From assembly GCA_018343915.1 (NCBI GenBank), contig JABRWF010000005.1, positions 3,693,001 to 3,757,000 of the forward strand: 64,000 bases of DNA, read 5' to 3'. Shown in pieces: positions 26,101 to 38,721 of this stretch (positions within the stretch are counted from its first letter, which is position 1; each line of letters opens with the position of its first letter). The position numbers and the translations under genes are program-made. The stretch comes from Agroathelia rolfsii. Its lineage: Eukaryota > Basidiomycota > Agaricomycetes > Amylocorticiales > Amylocorticiaceae. Under the pieces are notes generated by a model. That model did not search any database and was not told the DNA's origin. It was given only the letters and a program-made list of their open reading frames with translations.

Positions 26101-27471
26101 GTTGTTGACCAGGCCGCGTACGCCGTCACGGGCGGGTCAGATGGCGGCACGAGCGGGTGCGTCTCGTTGGTGCGTAGATCTAGAACCAAAATAAAAATAA
26201 AAATGGAGAAATTGCGTTTTGGAGCGCAGCGCCAAAACCGCCGATAAACAATGACATCAATAATGGCCTTGTGGGAAGAAGGACGCTTTTTTTGTTCTCA
26301 CCGTGGATGTAATAGTTGCCGAAGCTAGACCAGCGCCATTGCTGTATGTGCGTGTGGATTCAATGCGACAGCGCCAAGTTATTCAGTCATATCATAATCA
26401 TATGCACCAGTAGGAAGGTGAGGAGGGAAGAGCGGGCATTCATAAAATTCAGCGTCAGTTATCATAGAACCACCATTTATGCGCCCAAATTTGGATATTG
26501 AACCGCGAAGAATGAAAGGAAATTAGGGTTACCTTTTTCCGGTCGGCTTTGAGGAGGATATAACGCATATCGGGTGAGAGCTTCCAATCGGAGAAAGCGA
26601 GTACGTTGCCGGCTTCCTGTATATGTGTGTCCAGCCCCCAAAAGGCCGAAAAGCGACGACGTATGGCCATCATCAGTCAGTTCATAATTCGACCATCATG
26701 TATCATCATCATTATCAATTGAAAACGGAAAAAAAGAAACGAGGTTCCAGACGGCCGATAAAATGAGGGGTGGAGACGTAAAGGGGAAGGTAAAGTAAAA
26801 AAAAAAAAAAAAGGGTGTGTGTGGGCTCACTGCTACTAACATTTTTCACGTCCTTGAGCGCGACTAGGTTCCGAGTCGTGTTTGACTTGAGGTCGGTAAG
26901 TTGAATGAATGTGCCAGTGTTGACTGAAAAGACTCCGTCGCCCGCTGCGTATAGGATGAGCGCTTTGTGCTGCTAGCCTTGGTATACATGCAAGCTGTAT
27001 AACAACTACCTTCTGGGACCCAGTTGAGGTATTGATGTTCGACAGCAAAGGTGCCATTAAAGATATGATCCATAGTAATATGCTTTGTGCCCGTCCGACG
27101 ACGGATGGGGACGACATAGGAACCGGCAGTGAAGAAGCCGACGATGGCGGCGAACACGACGAGGCCGGCGATGATGACGAGCAGACATCTAGACCCTCTG
27201 GAGCGCTGAGAGGAGTTAGGTTAGGGCATGGAACGTGCATGGAAGGTTGAGTGGTGCAGCTGCACGGACGGACCTGGTGTCCGCCTAGCCTAAGGCCATT
27301 GGGGGACTGGGCGCGCTCGACGAGGCCAGGCTCTGTGCTTGTTCTGGTGGGATTCTGATGGATGTCTTTTTCGAGCAGCGCGTCGTCCTCGTCGTCTGAG
27401 CTGGGTGGGTCAAATGGGCCATCTCCGTAGTACACGTCGGGGCGGCGCGCGAATGAAGAGGCGCTGGCCAT
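23149..27471 (-). CDS. Dipeptidyl aminopeptidase, membrane-anchored, peptidase family S9B (DPP IV type)
   Basis: Sixteen exons: 27471-27274, 27205-27010, 26944-26841, 26616-26533, 26341-26302, 26179-26044, 25909-25243, 25123-24924, 24836-24493, 24345-24270, 24167-23973, 23892-23838, 23776-23702, 23629-23605, 23544-23325, 23254-23149, giving 906 residues. A cytoplasmic acidic N-terminus precedes one membrane helix at about 74-93 (type-II anchor, as in yeast vacuolar DAP2). Propeller landmarks include DWKLSPDMRYIL, QWRWSSFGNYYIH, PVTAYAAWSTTGQSIAYV and DYALWWSLDGRKLAF. In the hydrolase domain the catalytic Ser is in GWSYGG (about residue 766), Asp in HGSADDNVH and His in DSDHAI (about 874). It cleaves X-Pro/X-Ala dipeptides from N-termini in the vacuole or at the cell surface. 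The intron before the catalytic Ser uses a GC donor (GCAAGT). Confidence 0.95.
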
Positions 27472-27845
27472 GTTGGTGATGATGATGATCTCGACGCCGT
27501 CACCGTTGTTCTCGACGGCCGTTGTGGGGGACTGGCGCAGAGGCGGAGCGGAACAGCGTGGATAATGGGATAGTGGAATTACATAATAATCGGGACCACT
27601 GTGACGGATGACATGGACCAAATCGGGGTAAAGCGGGTCACGGCTTGCCCATAAAGGGGTGAAAAACGTAATGAGACAGACAGGGGGATTGGAGATCTGA
27701 TCGGCATGATGGGCGAGACCGCGTTCTGGGCTTCATTGGGGGGCAAGTCATTGATGGCCATTCTTCTCCATCGATCGAAGAAGGAAGTGACTGCTGTGTG
27801 GCCATAGCCCATGTTCTATACTCTGTCCCACTAATCATTATTTTA

Positions 27846-27880
<35 letters not shown>

Positions 27881-27972
27881 TTCTTGCTGTAATATGCTTC
27901 ACATTCTGTGCTCTTTCTTACTCCTCTACCGCCAGCATCCTGGCTTGTCTTCCTCCTCTTCCTCCTCCCGCC
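27472..27972. promoter_or_regulatory. Divergent promoter region with an (ATT)n microsatellite
   Basis: The minus-strand peptidase gene and the plus-strand low-complexity gene are transcribed away from this 500-base segment. An ATT trinucleotide repeat of about 12 units lies near 27846-27882, followed by CT-rich leader of the plus-strand gene. No TATA box is obvious. Confidence 0.45.
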
Positions 27973-30900
27973 ATGTCTGCCGCCGCCGTCGCTCTCGACG
28001 TTCCCCATAGCATCCTCCTCGCAAACTCAGACAGCATGCCCACCGTCTCCTCCCCTGCTCCCCGCTCAGGCTCTCGTCGCTTTCCCTCCCCCTCTCCCTC
28101 TATCGTCTCCTCTGCCAGCTCTTCCTCCTCTTACAAACGTCCAAGGGAGGACGACGACGAAGACAACAACAATCTTCGCTATGATGAACGCAACTCTGAC
28201 TCTCATAAACACAAACGTGTCTCCAGCCAGGATGCCGTCTATGCATTCAATCGCCCCTCATGGCCTTTCTCTACCAGTGCTGCTACTACTACTACTACTC
28301 CTACTCCTACTGCTGCTACAAGAGATTTATCCGTCTCACAGCTCTCACAGCTCAGCTCCTTTGCCTCACCAGTCCCCTTGACCTCTGCTCTTAGTTCTCC
28401 ACATTTGATCTATCCCGATCATTCTACGACAGCTTTCGCTGCGGCTGTTAACTTGCAGCACGACTGGCAGGAGGCTACTAGAACACATGCTAGGGCACAG
28501 GCCTCATATGACTGTATGTCCGTTTCCTTATTCAATCTCTCTCTTTCTTCCTTAATCCCCTCTCTTACTCCCTCTTTTCCTCCTTTTCGACATCATTTTT
28601 CTTACTGATCATATATCCCTCTCCAGCACGTCACGCGGATCCCTCAGAAATAGTCGCTCTTTTGCATAGTATCCTCGATGCATGCAAGCGTCTCCTATTG
28701 GCCATCCATACCCGTAGCTCTGTGTCTCCACCCACTCCCGCATCCACTCCCGCGCCCCTGCCTAGCCCCCGTCGTCGTCCCAAGCACCATGCGAGGCACG
28801 TTGAGTGGCCCTTTTGCTTACCCTTCTCCGGCACCAGCAGTAATCGTTCCTCCGATAATAATCATCATCATCATCATCATCACCACCACCACCACGATCA
28901 TCTACTTGGCCACCCCTCGCCTGCTGCGACCCTTACGTCGACACAAATGTATACGAGTCGCACCCCGCGATCAAGCAGGATCTCTACAGACACACCGTCG
29001 GCTTCTACCCACTCACAACCTCGCATACCTGGTAGTGGCACCGCCGGCGATCTGCTCCTTTTGCCCAAGACATTCCATGCCGTGCTCGGCTCAACCCTCT
29101 ACATGCTTGGCCACCTCATCCTCGCCCACCCTTTTCTCGCCCTACCCGGCGATGCCACAAGTCCGATCCACTACTGGCTCCTCGCGGCTGATGTCTTCCA
29201 GATGGGGGAAACGACTTCGCTGCAGGCCATTGGCCGATCCTCCGCCAATGGTAGCGTCAGCCCCCAAAGCGGGCGGGACACCTTCCCGGAAGATTGGAAG
29301 AGTTATCTCATTTGGGGACGCACATTGGCATGCATCGCGGGCGACCTCCTTGACCGGCGCTGTCGTCCGTCGTCACCTGAGCCTGAGCCGTTGCTGCAGC
29401 CGCCACCACCACCCTGCCATGGCGCCTCATCGGCATCTATCGGGCTGTCTCCCGCTCTGCCCGATCCTGCCCTTGTAGTTGTCAATAACACCCACGCCTC
29501 TGTTGTCCCTACCACTACACGAGGCCACCACCCACGACGACGATCATCAAAGGAAGGCATGTCTCCACCGCCACCCCCTTCTCCTCCTATACAGCAGCCG
29601 TCTTCGTCCCATGCGCCGGCCTACCCCTGGCCATCTTCCTCCCCACTCTCGACCCTGGCGACGATCCGCCACCCCCTCGTGCTCCTGTACGGCATGTCCT
29701 CAATTCGCTCACCGACGACCCTCGCACTCGCGCCGCCCCACGAGCTGATGCAGACCGCCATGGATCTGCTATCGCGTGGGGTAATGTATATGCCACATGA
29801 AGAGCAAATAACTGAGGGGGGCGATGCTGCCACTGCTGGTATGTCAGTACCGGTGGCGGTCTCAGCGGCAGTGCAGGTGACAACGGAGGAGGAAAATGGT
29901 GTGTTTGACGCTACTACTGCTACTACGACTACGACTACCGCCACTGTTATCGTCCCTACATCGGGATCATCATCATTGGCAGCAGCGGCAACGACGACTA
30001 CTTTATCAACTCACTCCTCTTCATCATCTCTTTCCTCCCTTGCTTCGTCCTCATACTCATCCGTACCATCATTATCATTATCATTATCATCATCATCATC
30101 ATCCACTCCATCTCTCTTGCATCCTTCCTCATCATCTTCACTATCATCCTCTTATTACTCCTCTTCCCTTCTGGCACCGCCACCGGCTAAGCCCACCACG
30201 AAACGAAGACATTATAGGCGAAGACGCGAATCCAACAATAATAAAGGTAAATGGACGCGCGCACACGAGCTGAGCCTCCTCGCGCGAGACGTGCTCCCCG
30301 TTGTGGAGCGGCTCGAGAATGCAGAAGATCGGCGCGCATGGGCCGCGTGGCTCGTCGCGCTGCTCGAGTCCGGTGCGGGCGTGGGCGTTGGGAGTGGTGG
30401 TGGTGGTGATGGTGGCGAGGACGGCAGTAGTGGGAGCCCTAGACCATCATCAGTATCAAGTTTATCGACGGAAATAGGTTCGATGTCGCCGAGAGGGGGA
30501 GTGGATGGGGATAGGGAAGGGGAGGGAATGTCAACATCAACATCATTATTAGCAGCAGCAGCAACCTCGACGTCGCCACATGCAGATATACACGCGGTGC
30601 ATGGTCACGAACATGCATTAGCACGCCCTCACGCCAGTAACGGAGATATTATCATGGGAGCAGGGTCGATGGGAGATGTAAATGATGAAGATGGTCACGA
30701 GGGCGAGGAGGAGGAAGAAGAAGAGGAAGAGGAAGAGGTCGAGGAACACGTTCTCCAGCTATTCATCAAGGGTCGCACCTGGCTCTGTCTCGGTGCCGCG
30801 CGCGTGGCGATTCTCGCTGCTGAGGCGGAGGAGTGCACTGATTGTGATAAGAACTTGTGGGAGGGAAAGGTGGATGATGGATATGAGGACGGGGGGCGCG

Positions 30901-31287
30901 TTGACTCATCCAAGGAGCGGGTGCGAAGGAAAGGGCGGGCGAGCAGGAGGACTACCGCCGCCAAGTGCGTCACTCCGCCACCGATTGCGAGGGAGCCTGC
31001 TCGTGTGGCTTTGACTAAAGGTGCGTAATCACCATTGTTTGGCGTAGCATATATCCATTTATCTTACATTTATCTAACCACTGATAAACGCAGCTTCCTC
31101 GCTCTTTGATCAAGTCCAATCGGCATTCGAATGTTGCCTCTCATCGTCCTGTCTGTCGTCCTCATCAGGTCGTGAGAACGACTACCATGCTCAACTGCAG
31201 GAAATGCGCAAGCAGCTCTCGGAGGCGCTCACTTTACTAGTACGCCTGGAGGAAGAAGGAGAAGAAGCGGAGAATGACAACTTGTAA
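27973..31287 (+). CDS. Low-complexity protein of unknown function, 1042 residues
   Basis: Exons 27973-28513, 28627-31020, 31094-31287; all junctions keep frame. The protein is dominated by Ser, Thr, Pro and Ala. It holds a homopolymeric His run (about residues 258-270), long Ser runs, a Glu run near residue 880 and short Gly runs. Only some parts look ordered: HDWQEATRTHARAQASYD, SEIVALLHSILDACKRLLLAIH, FHAVLGSTLYMLGHLILAHPF..YWLLAADVFQMGE, ELSLLARDVLPVVERLENAEDRRAWAAWLVALLES, QLFIKGRTWLCLGAARVAILAAEAEE, and a C-terminal coiled-coil-like YHAQLQEMRKQLSEALTLLVRLEEE. KRPRED is a possible nuclear signal. No known domain recognised; the pattern of ordered islands in disorder suits a regulatory or transcription-associated protein, but that is inference. 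Confidence 0.75.
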
Positions 31288-34200
31288 CTTGCACAACCTG
31301 TCTTTCACCATCACCATCACCACCACGACTTCACCATTGTCTTGTGTTTTGTCTTTTTTTTCGGCTTGACCTTGCTTTTTTTTATTTTATTTTATTCTTT
31401 TTTCATCTCTGGGGGTTTCTGGGTTCCCATTGTCAACATTACTTTTTGTGTTGTATGTATTTTAGCTCCTTATATTTGGTCCAACGCGAATCGGTCGAGA
31501 CAAACATCCATATTCACCCATACGAGCTTCTCTCTCTCTCTCATTCGTACGACAACATTTTTCTCTCCGCATCGCACTTGGCAGCATCCATTCATCCACA
31601 CACGGATCAAGATTGTGTACATTACGTCGAAAGATTTTTTTTTAAAAAAAAAAAAGATAAATGTATATGTGCTATAATCTCGGCAATCTCAATACTAAAT
31701 TTCCTGTATCAAACCCTACCTTTGCCCGGCGCTGTCTCTTTTCTTTCTCTGGGCAACAGAGATTATTCCCCCTCTCCCCCGTTTCCACTCCTAATGTCTT
31801 GCGTATCACCACCGTCAATGGGGATGGCAACGGACAACCACCTGCAGTCCGCTCGTGTGTTCTTCGGACAGACAGTCGGATGGACTGACTAAATAGCATG
31901 CGCTGGCTGCAGTGACGGGCAGATGGATGAACCTACCCCGGATGATTTAGAGTCGTCGTGTGTGTTACATTGTGGAGCCCTGTCTGTCCCCAAAGATGCG
32001 TGGATTTTTTGTTTTTTTTTTGTTTTTTTGTTTTTTAGATCCGCCCGCACCTTAGGACCCAGATTGCCGCGATGCCGAATACACTCGGCCGCTGTTTGAC
32101 TGTGATCCGCACCCGCGTTGATCGCGAACGAGCGTCCGAGTGCCTGGGGGCGGCGATTGCTAACGAGTAAAATGGATTAGGGGTCTGGGCAGAGATATGA
32201 TGATGGTGGGTAGGCGCGTGCTGGGGTGACTCAAGGCTGTTGTTGCATTACATGGGCGAGTGTATACTATGCTGTGCTCTGCTGCGGTTTCGTATTCAAT
32301 TTGAATGACTACATGCGTCTAATCTTCTACTTCTTCTTCTCCTTCTTCTCTTTAGTGCTGTCGTTAACAATTGGTTGTCAAAGCCGTCACGGTCAGTCAG
32401 GCGTAGTTTGGAAGATTCGAAATTCGTTGGTGTAGATTTGAATCGAGCACTGCTGAACCGGGCCGGTCTGGTCTGGTCGGGTGACCAATGGGAGGTATTT
32501 ATTTGTCCATCGTCTCTCTACGGACAAAGATGGTCAGGAGGCCATCTTCAAAACTTTTTTTTTTGTTTTTTTGTTTTTTTTTTGACGCTCACAATATTCT
32601 GAATCCCGAGGAAATGGACATCACGGACTCGGTTCTTTGGATGACTTGTGTTACTAATATATATAACTACATGTATTACAGCGGCACCCTCGCATTCGCG
32701 CCCTGAGGAGCCTAGAACTCGGACGAGGCCAGCCAAGGCTATACACGTATCCTTGGGTCAAGGGCAGCTGAGGTCCAGGCCGGCCAGGCTCAGCTGGAAG
32801 ACGCCGGTCAGGTTTTATGAAACAACCATCTATCGAAGACAACAGTATGAATCGTACAATATAGCTTTTGGAAACAAGCGATCTACGCATATTGGCACAT
32901 CCCATTCAGGAACTCTCTTTCTCTCTCTCTTCCTTCTTCTTTCTCTTCTTTTCATTTTACTCCTTCCTTCTCTCGGTCCGATCGACCTAATACATGTAGC
33001 CCCACGCCGCACACGCAACACATACATACTCAGAGAATACCCATCCCATCTGCCAGTGGGGATGCACGCCGCCCGTGTTTGGGTTTGCTCCAAGTCGAAT
33101 CCCTCCTTCCTTTTCCGAGTCCGGCTTCCGTGGCGATAGGATTTGCCGGTGCTGATCACGCATGTCTTATGCGTTGTGTTGATTGTTTGTGTTGCACTGC
33201 TGGCATACGCGACTAGATGGATGTACTGTGACTGACATGATTATTAGTGATGCACTAACAATTTACGACCGCCGCGTACCTCTATACGCCAGCACACCAA
33301 CACATGCACACAGTCTTATTGCCGATCTTTCATCACCGGCATCTTCTTCTCGGTGCTTCATAGCCTTATCGAGCACAACAATTTCCTCTGTTCATCCGTC
33401 GTCGCACACATTAAGCACCCATAGAGATCCGCCTGCACCCATACCCAAAAATTCCAGTCCCCCCTTTTTCATTTCCTTCTTGGTTGATTTGATTGATGAT
33501 GATGACGTAGACGGTATTGGGTTCAAGCTTTTCCATTCAGGTTTGGGATGGTACCTTGCGACTTGGGCGGGCAGGGGTCGGGTCGGGGCCCGTGCCGCCT
33601 AGTATCAAGTGGCGTATAGGTCATTTTGTATATACACTTATTATTTTTGGATCTTATCGTTTCCGAAGACTATACCATCCCAGGCCTCTTGGCGTCTCGC
33701 ACCAACTATGCCTATCATGTATTGCTCGTTAAGCTCGTTTGCTTTTCTTGGACTCACTTGCTGACTATTGCCGTTCCTTTCTCCCTCTTCTCAAGAGCCC
33801 CGCGCGAGGCATCGATCGATCGAAATACGCCATACGATGATCTGTTCAAAACGCAAACGGTTTCCCTGTCACACGCTTCCTGTCGATGGTGACCCTATAT
33901 GTTTTCCTTCCTCTGTTCTGGATAGGACTAGAGCATAGTTTTCGGCTGCGTTCACGCATGAACATTACAGCGAAGTAAGGCAATCGATTATGATGCAACT
34001 AACCATAGACTTTTTTGTTGGTTATTATCTTTCTGTTTTTTTCTTCTTTCTTCTGTCCTACATCTCTCTCTTTCGCTCCAATCTTGTTTACATCTATTGG
34101 TTTGTCTTTCAATATGGTTTATGTTTTCCCTTGTTTTTTTTCCAATTCCTTGTTTATCTCGGAATGTGCATATGTTAATCATTAATCTAGATACAAACAA

Positions 34201-36517
34201 CACGACCATGCTTCCTATTTTCTCAGCCTTTTTACCTTGGGCCTTAAGCCCTTGCATTCATTTTTTCATATTCATATGTGTTTCGGTTTTTATTATTTAT
34301 GTCTCAGTCTTATCTGTATTGTTAACAGTAGCAACCAACTGTCTAATTTATCATCATCGACGGTATCGATGTTTTCTCGGTACTTCTTCGACATCAAGAA
34401 CGAAGCTGATTTTGTTCCTCTAATATCCCTGCACTGACATTACACGTAAATTGGCATAGCACCCGGCTTTCCATGATCCGCCTGTGCGCTCAACCCTCTT
34501 TCTTTCTTTCTTCGAATTGACCGATGAAGATGACGTTTTTGGTATAAAGATCGACTCTGCACATTATAAAACCGACACCATAGGTTGCGATCGGAGTTCG
34601 CACCGCATTGCCCACCTGGCGCTAGCAACTTGAATGCCAGACTAAGTGGCGTACCTGGCGAACTGTCGTTGTCTCGTTCTTCTCACGGAATCTTGCCAGC
34701 AGACCTTCAAACTTCAGGCCATTGTCTGAAATTTTTGGGCCGTATCAGCTTATCATAACTACTCAATCTATAAATTGTCTACGCTTCTTTGAAGCACACG
34801 CCTGGGCGATGGGCTCCTATCTGATTCTTGCGCCGCAACAGATCGGGTATGGTGCCCATTTCTCTTGATCGCGCAAGCGGATGTAAATTGTAGCGAAATA
34901 AGATGATGTAACTAGCGGGTTTCCCTCGATCACTACTCTTTTATTACGACAGGACCCTAGGTCGATCCCTCTCCCCCTTTTGCCGCCCTTCTTTTTGCAT
35001 TCGAGCCTAGGCTGCGGCCGTGTTCAAGTTTACGATCTATTGTTTACTTTTAGGCTCAATGTATCGTGTTTCTTTTTCTTCGTTTCAAGTCATTTCAGTA
35101 CCCGCACCCGGCTCTTAAGATACGGTTCTACCACCATCCATTTCAATTCACACTGGCAGGTATTTACTAATAGGTAGTACTATCTCCTTTCTTTTTGTCT
35201 CAAGTTGGGAACTGAGTACCCCTTCTTTTTTCACACCTGTGGATATTTATTTGTCTTTTCTGGGCTTATCTTCTGGGGTTGCTTCCAAGCATGTCGAAGA
35301 GTACTTTGTATCATTTATTTTATTCTCAAGCCGAGTCCGAGTCCGAGTCTCTTTCCAGTTTTCTTGGTACATGTACAACAGCAAATTGAATTATCGACCT
35401 CCATAGTAGCGCAGAATACATTCTTGCAATACAAGACAATCCATCTCGTGCTAGCGTATATATATTGTAATACATACAGACCCCTATCTCTGATTTTGAC
35501 GTTGATGTACTAGCCAAGGAGCAACTCAAACTTGTAATATATATGGCCCAGATTTGGTTTGACACATTCAAAGTAATCTCATTGAAGTGCCTTCATACAT
35601 ACATATAAGCCTTTGAGTTGGTACATATTTCTACCGATAGGGTACTCGCAGTAAAATCGCGAGAGCTTGCTTTCTATGGAAGTCATACGTATACTAGTTG
35701 AATTTGTTTCTGAAATGCATTCATAAAAATTTCATTCGATTCTAGGCTTCCTCTCAAAAACTTCAGCTATTACCCAGTGATAACACTTACGTACATCCCA
35801 AACTATTTATTATTTTTAGGACAAGGGAAGAGCATTTGTCACGCACTCAAATCCCTCCCTGATCATGAGAAAGCGAAGGTTTTGATGCGCATGTATCACG
35901 GCAAGTCTGATAATAATAATTCAGCCCAAACTAATTCCGTGTCGGCGGTCCAATGGCCGTAAATACAGTCATATCATCACACGACTCACGCGCTAAGGAC
36001 ATATTCATACAACTGTCGTAAACTAAATAATATATACCGTGACACTAAAAAAAAAAAAAGAGAGAAGGGATAATGTAGCCAGTCCTGATGCGGGGAGTTC
36101 GGCGCTGGTATGTATGCTTGCACAAGGAGATGGGACATTCAAAGGATGACAAATGCGTGTATGGAAGAATCCAAGATGACAATCCGCGCTAATGGGATAG
36201 CACTATTGATGTGGTGTGATGATATTATTATTGTACATGGAACGTTCGTCATTTCCATTAGAATGAATGAACAAATAGACAGACGAATCGAATGGGCATA
36301 GGTCCGATGATGAGGAAAGAGGGGATTGAGGTAAGGTTGAGGGTTGGCGTTGATCCAGGGGATGGGGTGCTGTTACTAGTATTCCAGTACTAGACTCGCC
36401 CCGTCCTTCCTCGGGACGATGATCAACCGATGGCTTCGTAGACGCTGTGATGTATGCACAGCGGGCATGCGTATATACGGAGTATTTCATACGAGCATCT
36501 CAACGGCGTCCGAGACA
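31288..36517. other. Long gene-free stretch, pyrimidine-rich on the plus strand
   Basis: About 5.2 kb between two convergent genes in an otherwise compact window. The plus strand has many T-rich and CT-rich runs (near 31370, 32012-32035, 32558-32582, 32920-32950, 34020-34140). No frame with motifs or splice-linked extension was found on either strand. Frames at 31344, 32648, 33183 and 34097 are low-complexity translations of these runs. It may hold long 3' UTRs or non-coding RNA. Confidence 0.45.
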
Positions 36518-38249
36518 TCAAGACAGTGCATGTGCGACGGTTTCAAAAGTTAGGAAAGTGAGCATATTTACAGGAATTGACCTAGATATGGTTATGTTAG
36601 ACTATCATGAACAATGGAAGTTTGCAAGGATAAAAAAAAGAATGACAGAAAGGAGAAATATGAAAGACCATGCGCTGGCAGATGGGTTTGCGCCACTAGC
36701 GCAAACAGCATACGAGTATACAAAAACAAGAAAACAAGGTTTCTGATGAAGCAAATGAATGAGAGTTGGAGCCCACCTGAGCAGGGTCGGTGCTAGACCT
36801 TTCCAAAAGACCCCTAAACCTTCGGCGCGGTAAGAGGCTACCGTCGTCGATATAATGCCACGGTATGGATTCGCATGACCACCTAGTGTCGTTGCTTCTG
36901 CCGCTCTACTGCTCATCCGAGTCGACATGGATCTATGCTGAGATGATGCCCCTGCTGGAATCAGCGATGATTGTGGGTTCGTATACAGTGATGATGACGG
37001 CGACACGTGACTTGTGCTTGGGATGGGGGACAAGTCCACTCCAGAATTCTGGATGCGCGTCTTAATCACATCAAATGGGAATGTCGTGATCCAACCTGCG
37101 ACGCCCGCGAGCCCACCAGCAAGCATGAGCACTGGCCAAGAGAGCGTGTGTATGTCATCTTCAACCTCGGCAATGATCGAGGAGTGGTCTTGGTTCTCGC
37201 GAGATGTGCGGGGTGGTTTGAATGATCTGCAGGTAAATTCGTACTTTGATTCAAAAAATATATCGTCATTAATAATTTTTAATAAACTTGGAAGAGAAGA
37301 ATTACCCACCATTGCAAAGTACGAACCATAGCCCAAATCTCGCAGGGCGGTGGAGACTACGCCGCGATAGAGCCCAAGTATCCCGTGTCGGCGATATATC
37401 CGTGACGCGACCTGTAGAGCGGACTTTGCCTGGGGTGAATCCCGCGAGGTAATGGTCTGTTGCTGGATCTTTATCAATTCTACTGGAGACATAATAATCC
37501 TAATAGCCGTGTTTAGAAGAGCCGTTAATTATACGCATGAAACACGCTCGGCGACCGTTTAAGCGACTCACGAACACGCAATCCCGGTTCCAGCGCCCGC
37601 CAAGGCCACCTGGGTAATGGTCGGCGTCACTTTGGGATCATGCGTCTGTAAATTGATGAAGAACTTGTAGGAAGAGAATACCATGCCGTTCAACAATGCA
37701 CAAGTGGCCTAGTTTTCAGACAAAACGTTAGCAGGATAATCGGGGCTTGTGTCAACATAGAGCGTCGACGAAATACTATAGATTAGGATGTCGCTGTGTG
37801 ACGGATAGTAGCATGGCAAAGGTATTTACCAGCGGCGACATGATACCCTTGTATAGGCCAAAGAAGCGCTCCTCGCGCATAATCTTATTAATTGCATGGA
37901 ACGTTCCACGGTACTTGTGTGCATGTTGTGGACTTTGGAGGCGCACTTTCACTGGGCAATCATCGTATGAGATATCGTGGCACGACAGGTGGTGACACGT
38001 ACCTGTGTCGAATGGATATCCAGAAACGAGTCCAACGACGCCTGATCATCATTCCAAATTCAGTGTCACTACTCCTCGATGGTTCATTCGTTGATTCAGA
38101 CTGATCCCCACCTGCGACAGTTCCCGCAATGAAGTCGACGGTTGGATCGAGTGCAGCAGCTGAAAAGTATTATATGTGAGTATTCGGTATTTCTAACTTG
38201 CTAGTATATTCTACATACCTTGCTTATCGTTATCATTATTCGTGGTCAT
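36518..38249 (-). CDS. Mitochondrial carrier protein (SLC25 family)
   Basis: Eight exons: 38249-38219, 38159-38112, 38041-38003, 37951-37830, 37708-37572, 37499-37310, 37243-36777, 36581-36518, giving 365 residues. Three repeats carry the signature P-x-[DE]-x-x-[KR]: YPFDTVKVRL, SPVELIKIQQ and FPFDVIKTRI. The last exon is only 64 bases but supplies the conserved end RSIPVNMLTFLTFE after a 195-base intron. Such carriers exchange metabolites across the inner mitochondrial membrane. The second-repeat motif with Glu and Gln-rich start and the insertion of about 60 Ser/Pro-rich residues in repeat 3 are notable. Substrate is uncertain; the first motif is like carnitine/amino-acid carriers (SLC25A20/45/48 group). 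Confidence 0.9.
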
Positions 38250-38721
38250 GGTTAGGGAAAAGGTACGCAATGCATGCAGCAGGAGCCACTCAGAGTCTCT
38301 TGGGGCTCGAGATGAGAGCGTCAGAGTGATTGATGATGTGTCGATGATGGCATGATGCTCCGAAGCTACCAACCAACCATTGCTTCCGGCTTACATCAGC
38401 CGTCCCTGGCCCCTACCGCCGCGCTGGGTGTCATCCGCGTATCCGAGTCGCCCAGGATTAATCCAGCCTTGTCCTCTTTCTCCCGTCAGCCATCGTTGTG
38501 TGCCCGCCAGCCAGTGTTGCACCAACCCCTAGGCAGCTTTACAGCATCCCCTATCCTGTCGCTCCTTAAAACAGGCCATTCGTTCAGCCCCCTACTTCCC
38601 AGAAACCACCATCAGGTCTGTACTTGATACTGCATTATCAACTTTGGTCGCCGGCGCTTACTTTTTCTCGACTAATATCCACTCCACCAGCTATTTTCAG
38701 ATATCCATTAATCTGTTAAAA
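38250..38721. promoter_or_regulatory. Divergent promoter, mitochondrial carrier / Kre9-like gene
   Basis: A 470-base segment from which both neighbours are transcribed away. CT-rich blocks and CCAACCA/CAACCCC words are present; no clear TATA box. Confidence 0.35.

Noticed and set aside
26836..27621. 261-codon minus-strand frame over the first peptidase exons
   Set aside because: Its first codon is TTG and it runs through an intron; the true frame starts at ATG 27471 and is spliced.
27846..27882. Possible CRISPR-like repeat
   Set aside because: It is an ATT microsatellite with no spacers; the organism is eukaryotic.
31344..31892. 182-codon plus-strand frame in the gene-free stretch
   Set aside because: Translation of T-rich and CT-rich runs without domain, splice partner or plausible start context.
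33090..33125. tRNA-like word with GTCGAATCCC
   Set aside because: No matching acceptor stem or anticodon arm found around it.
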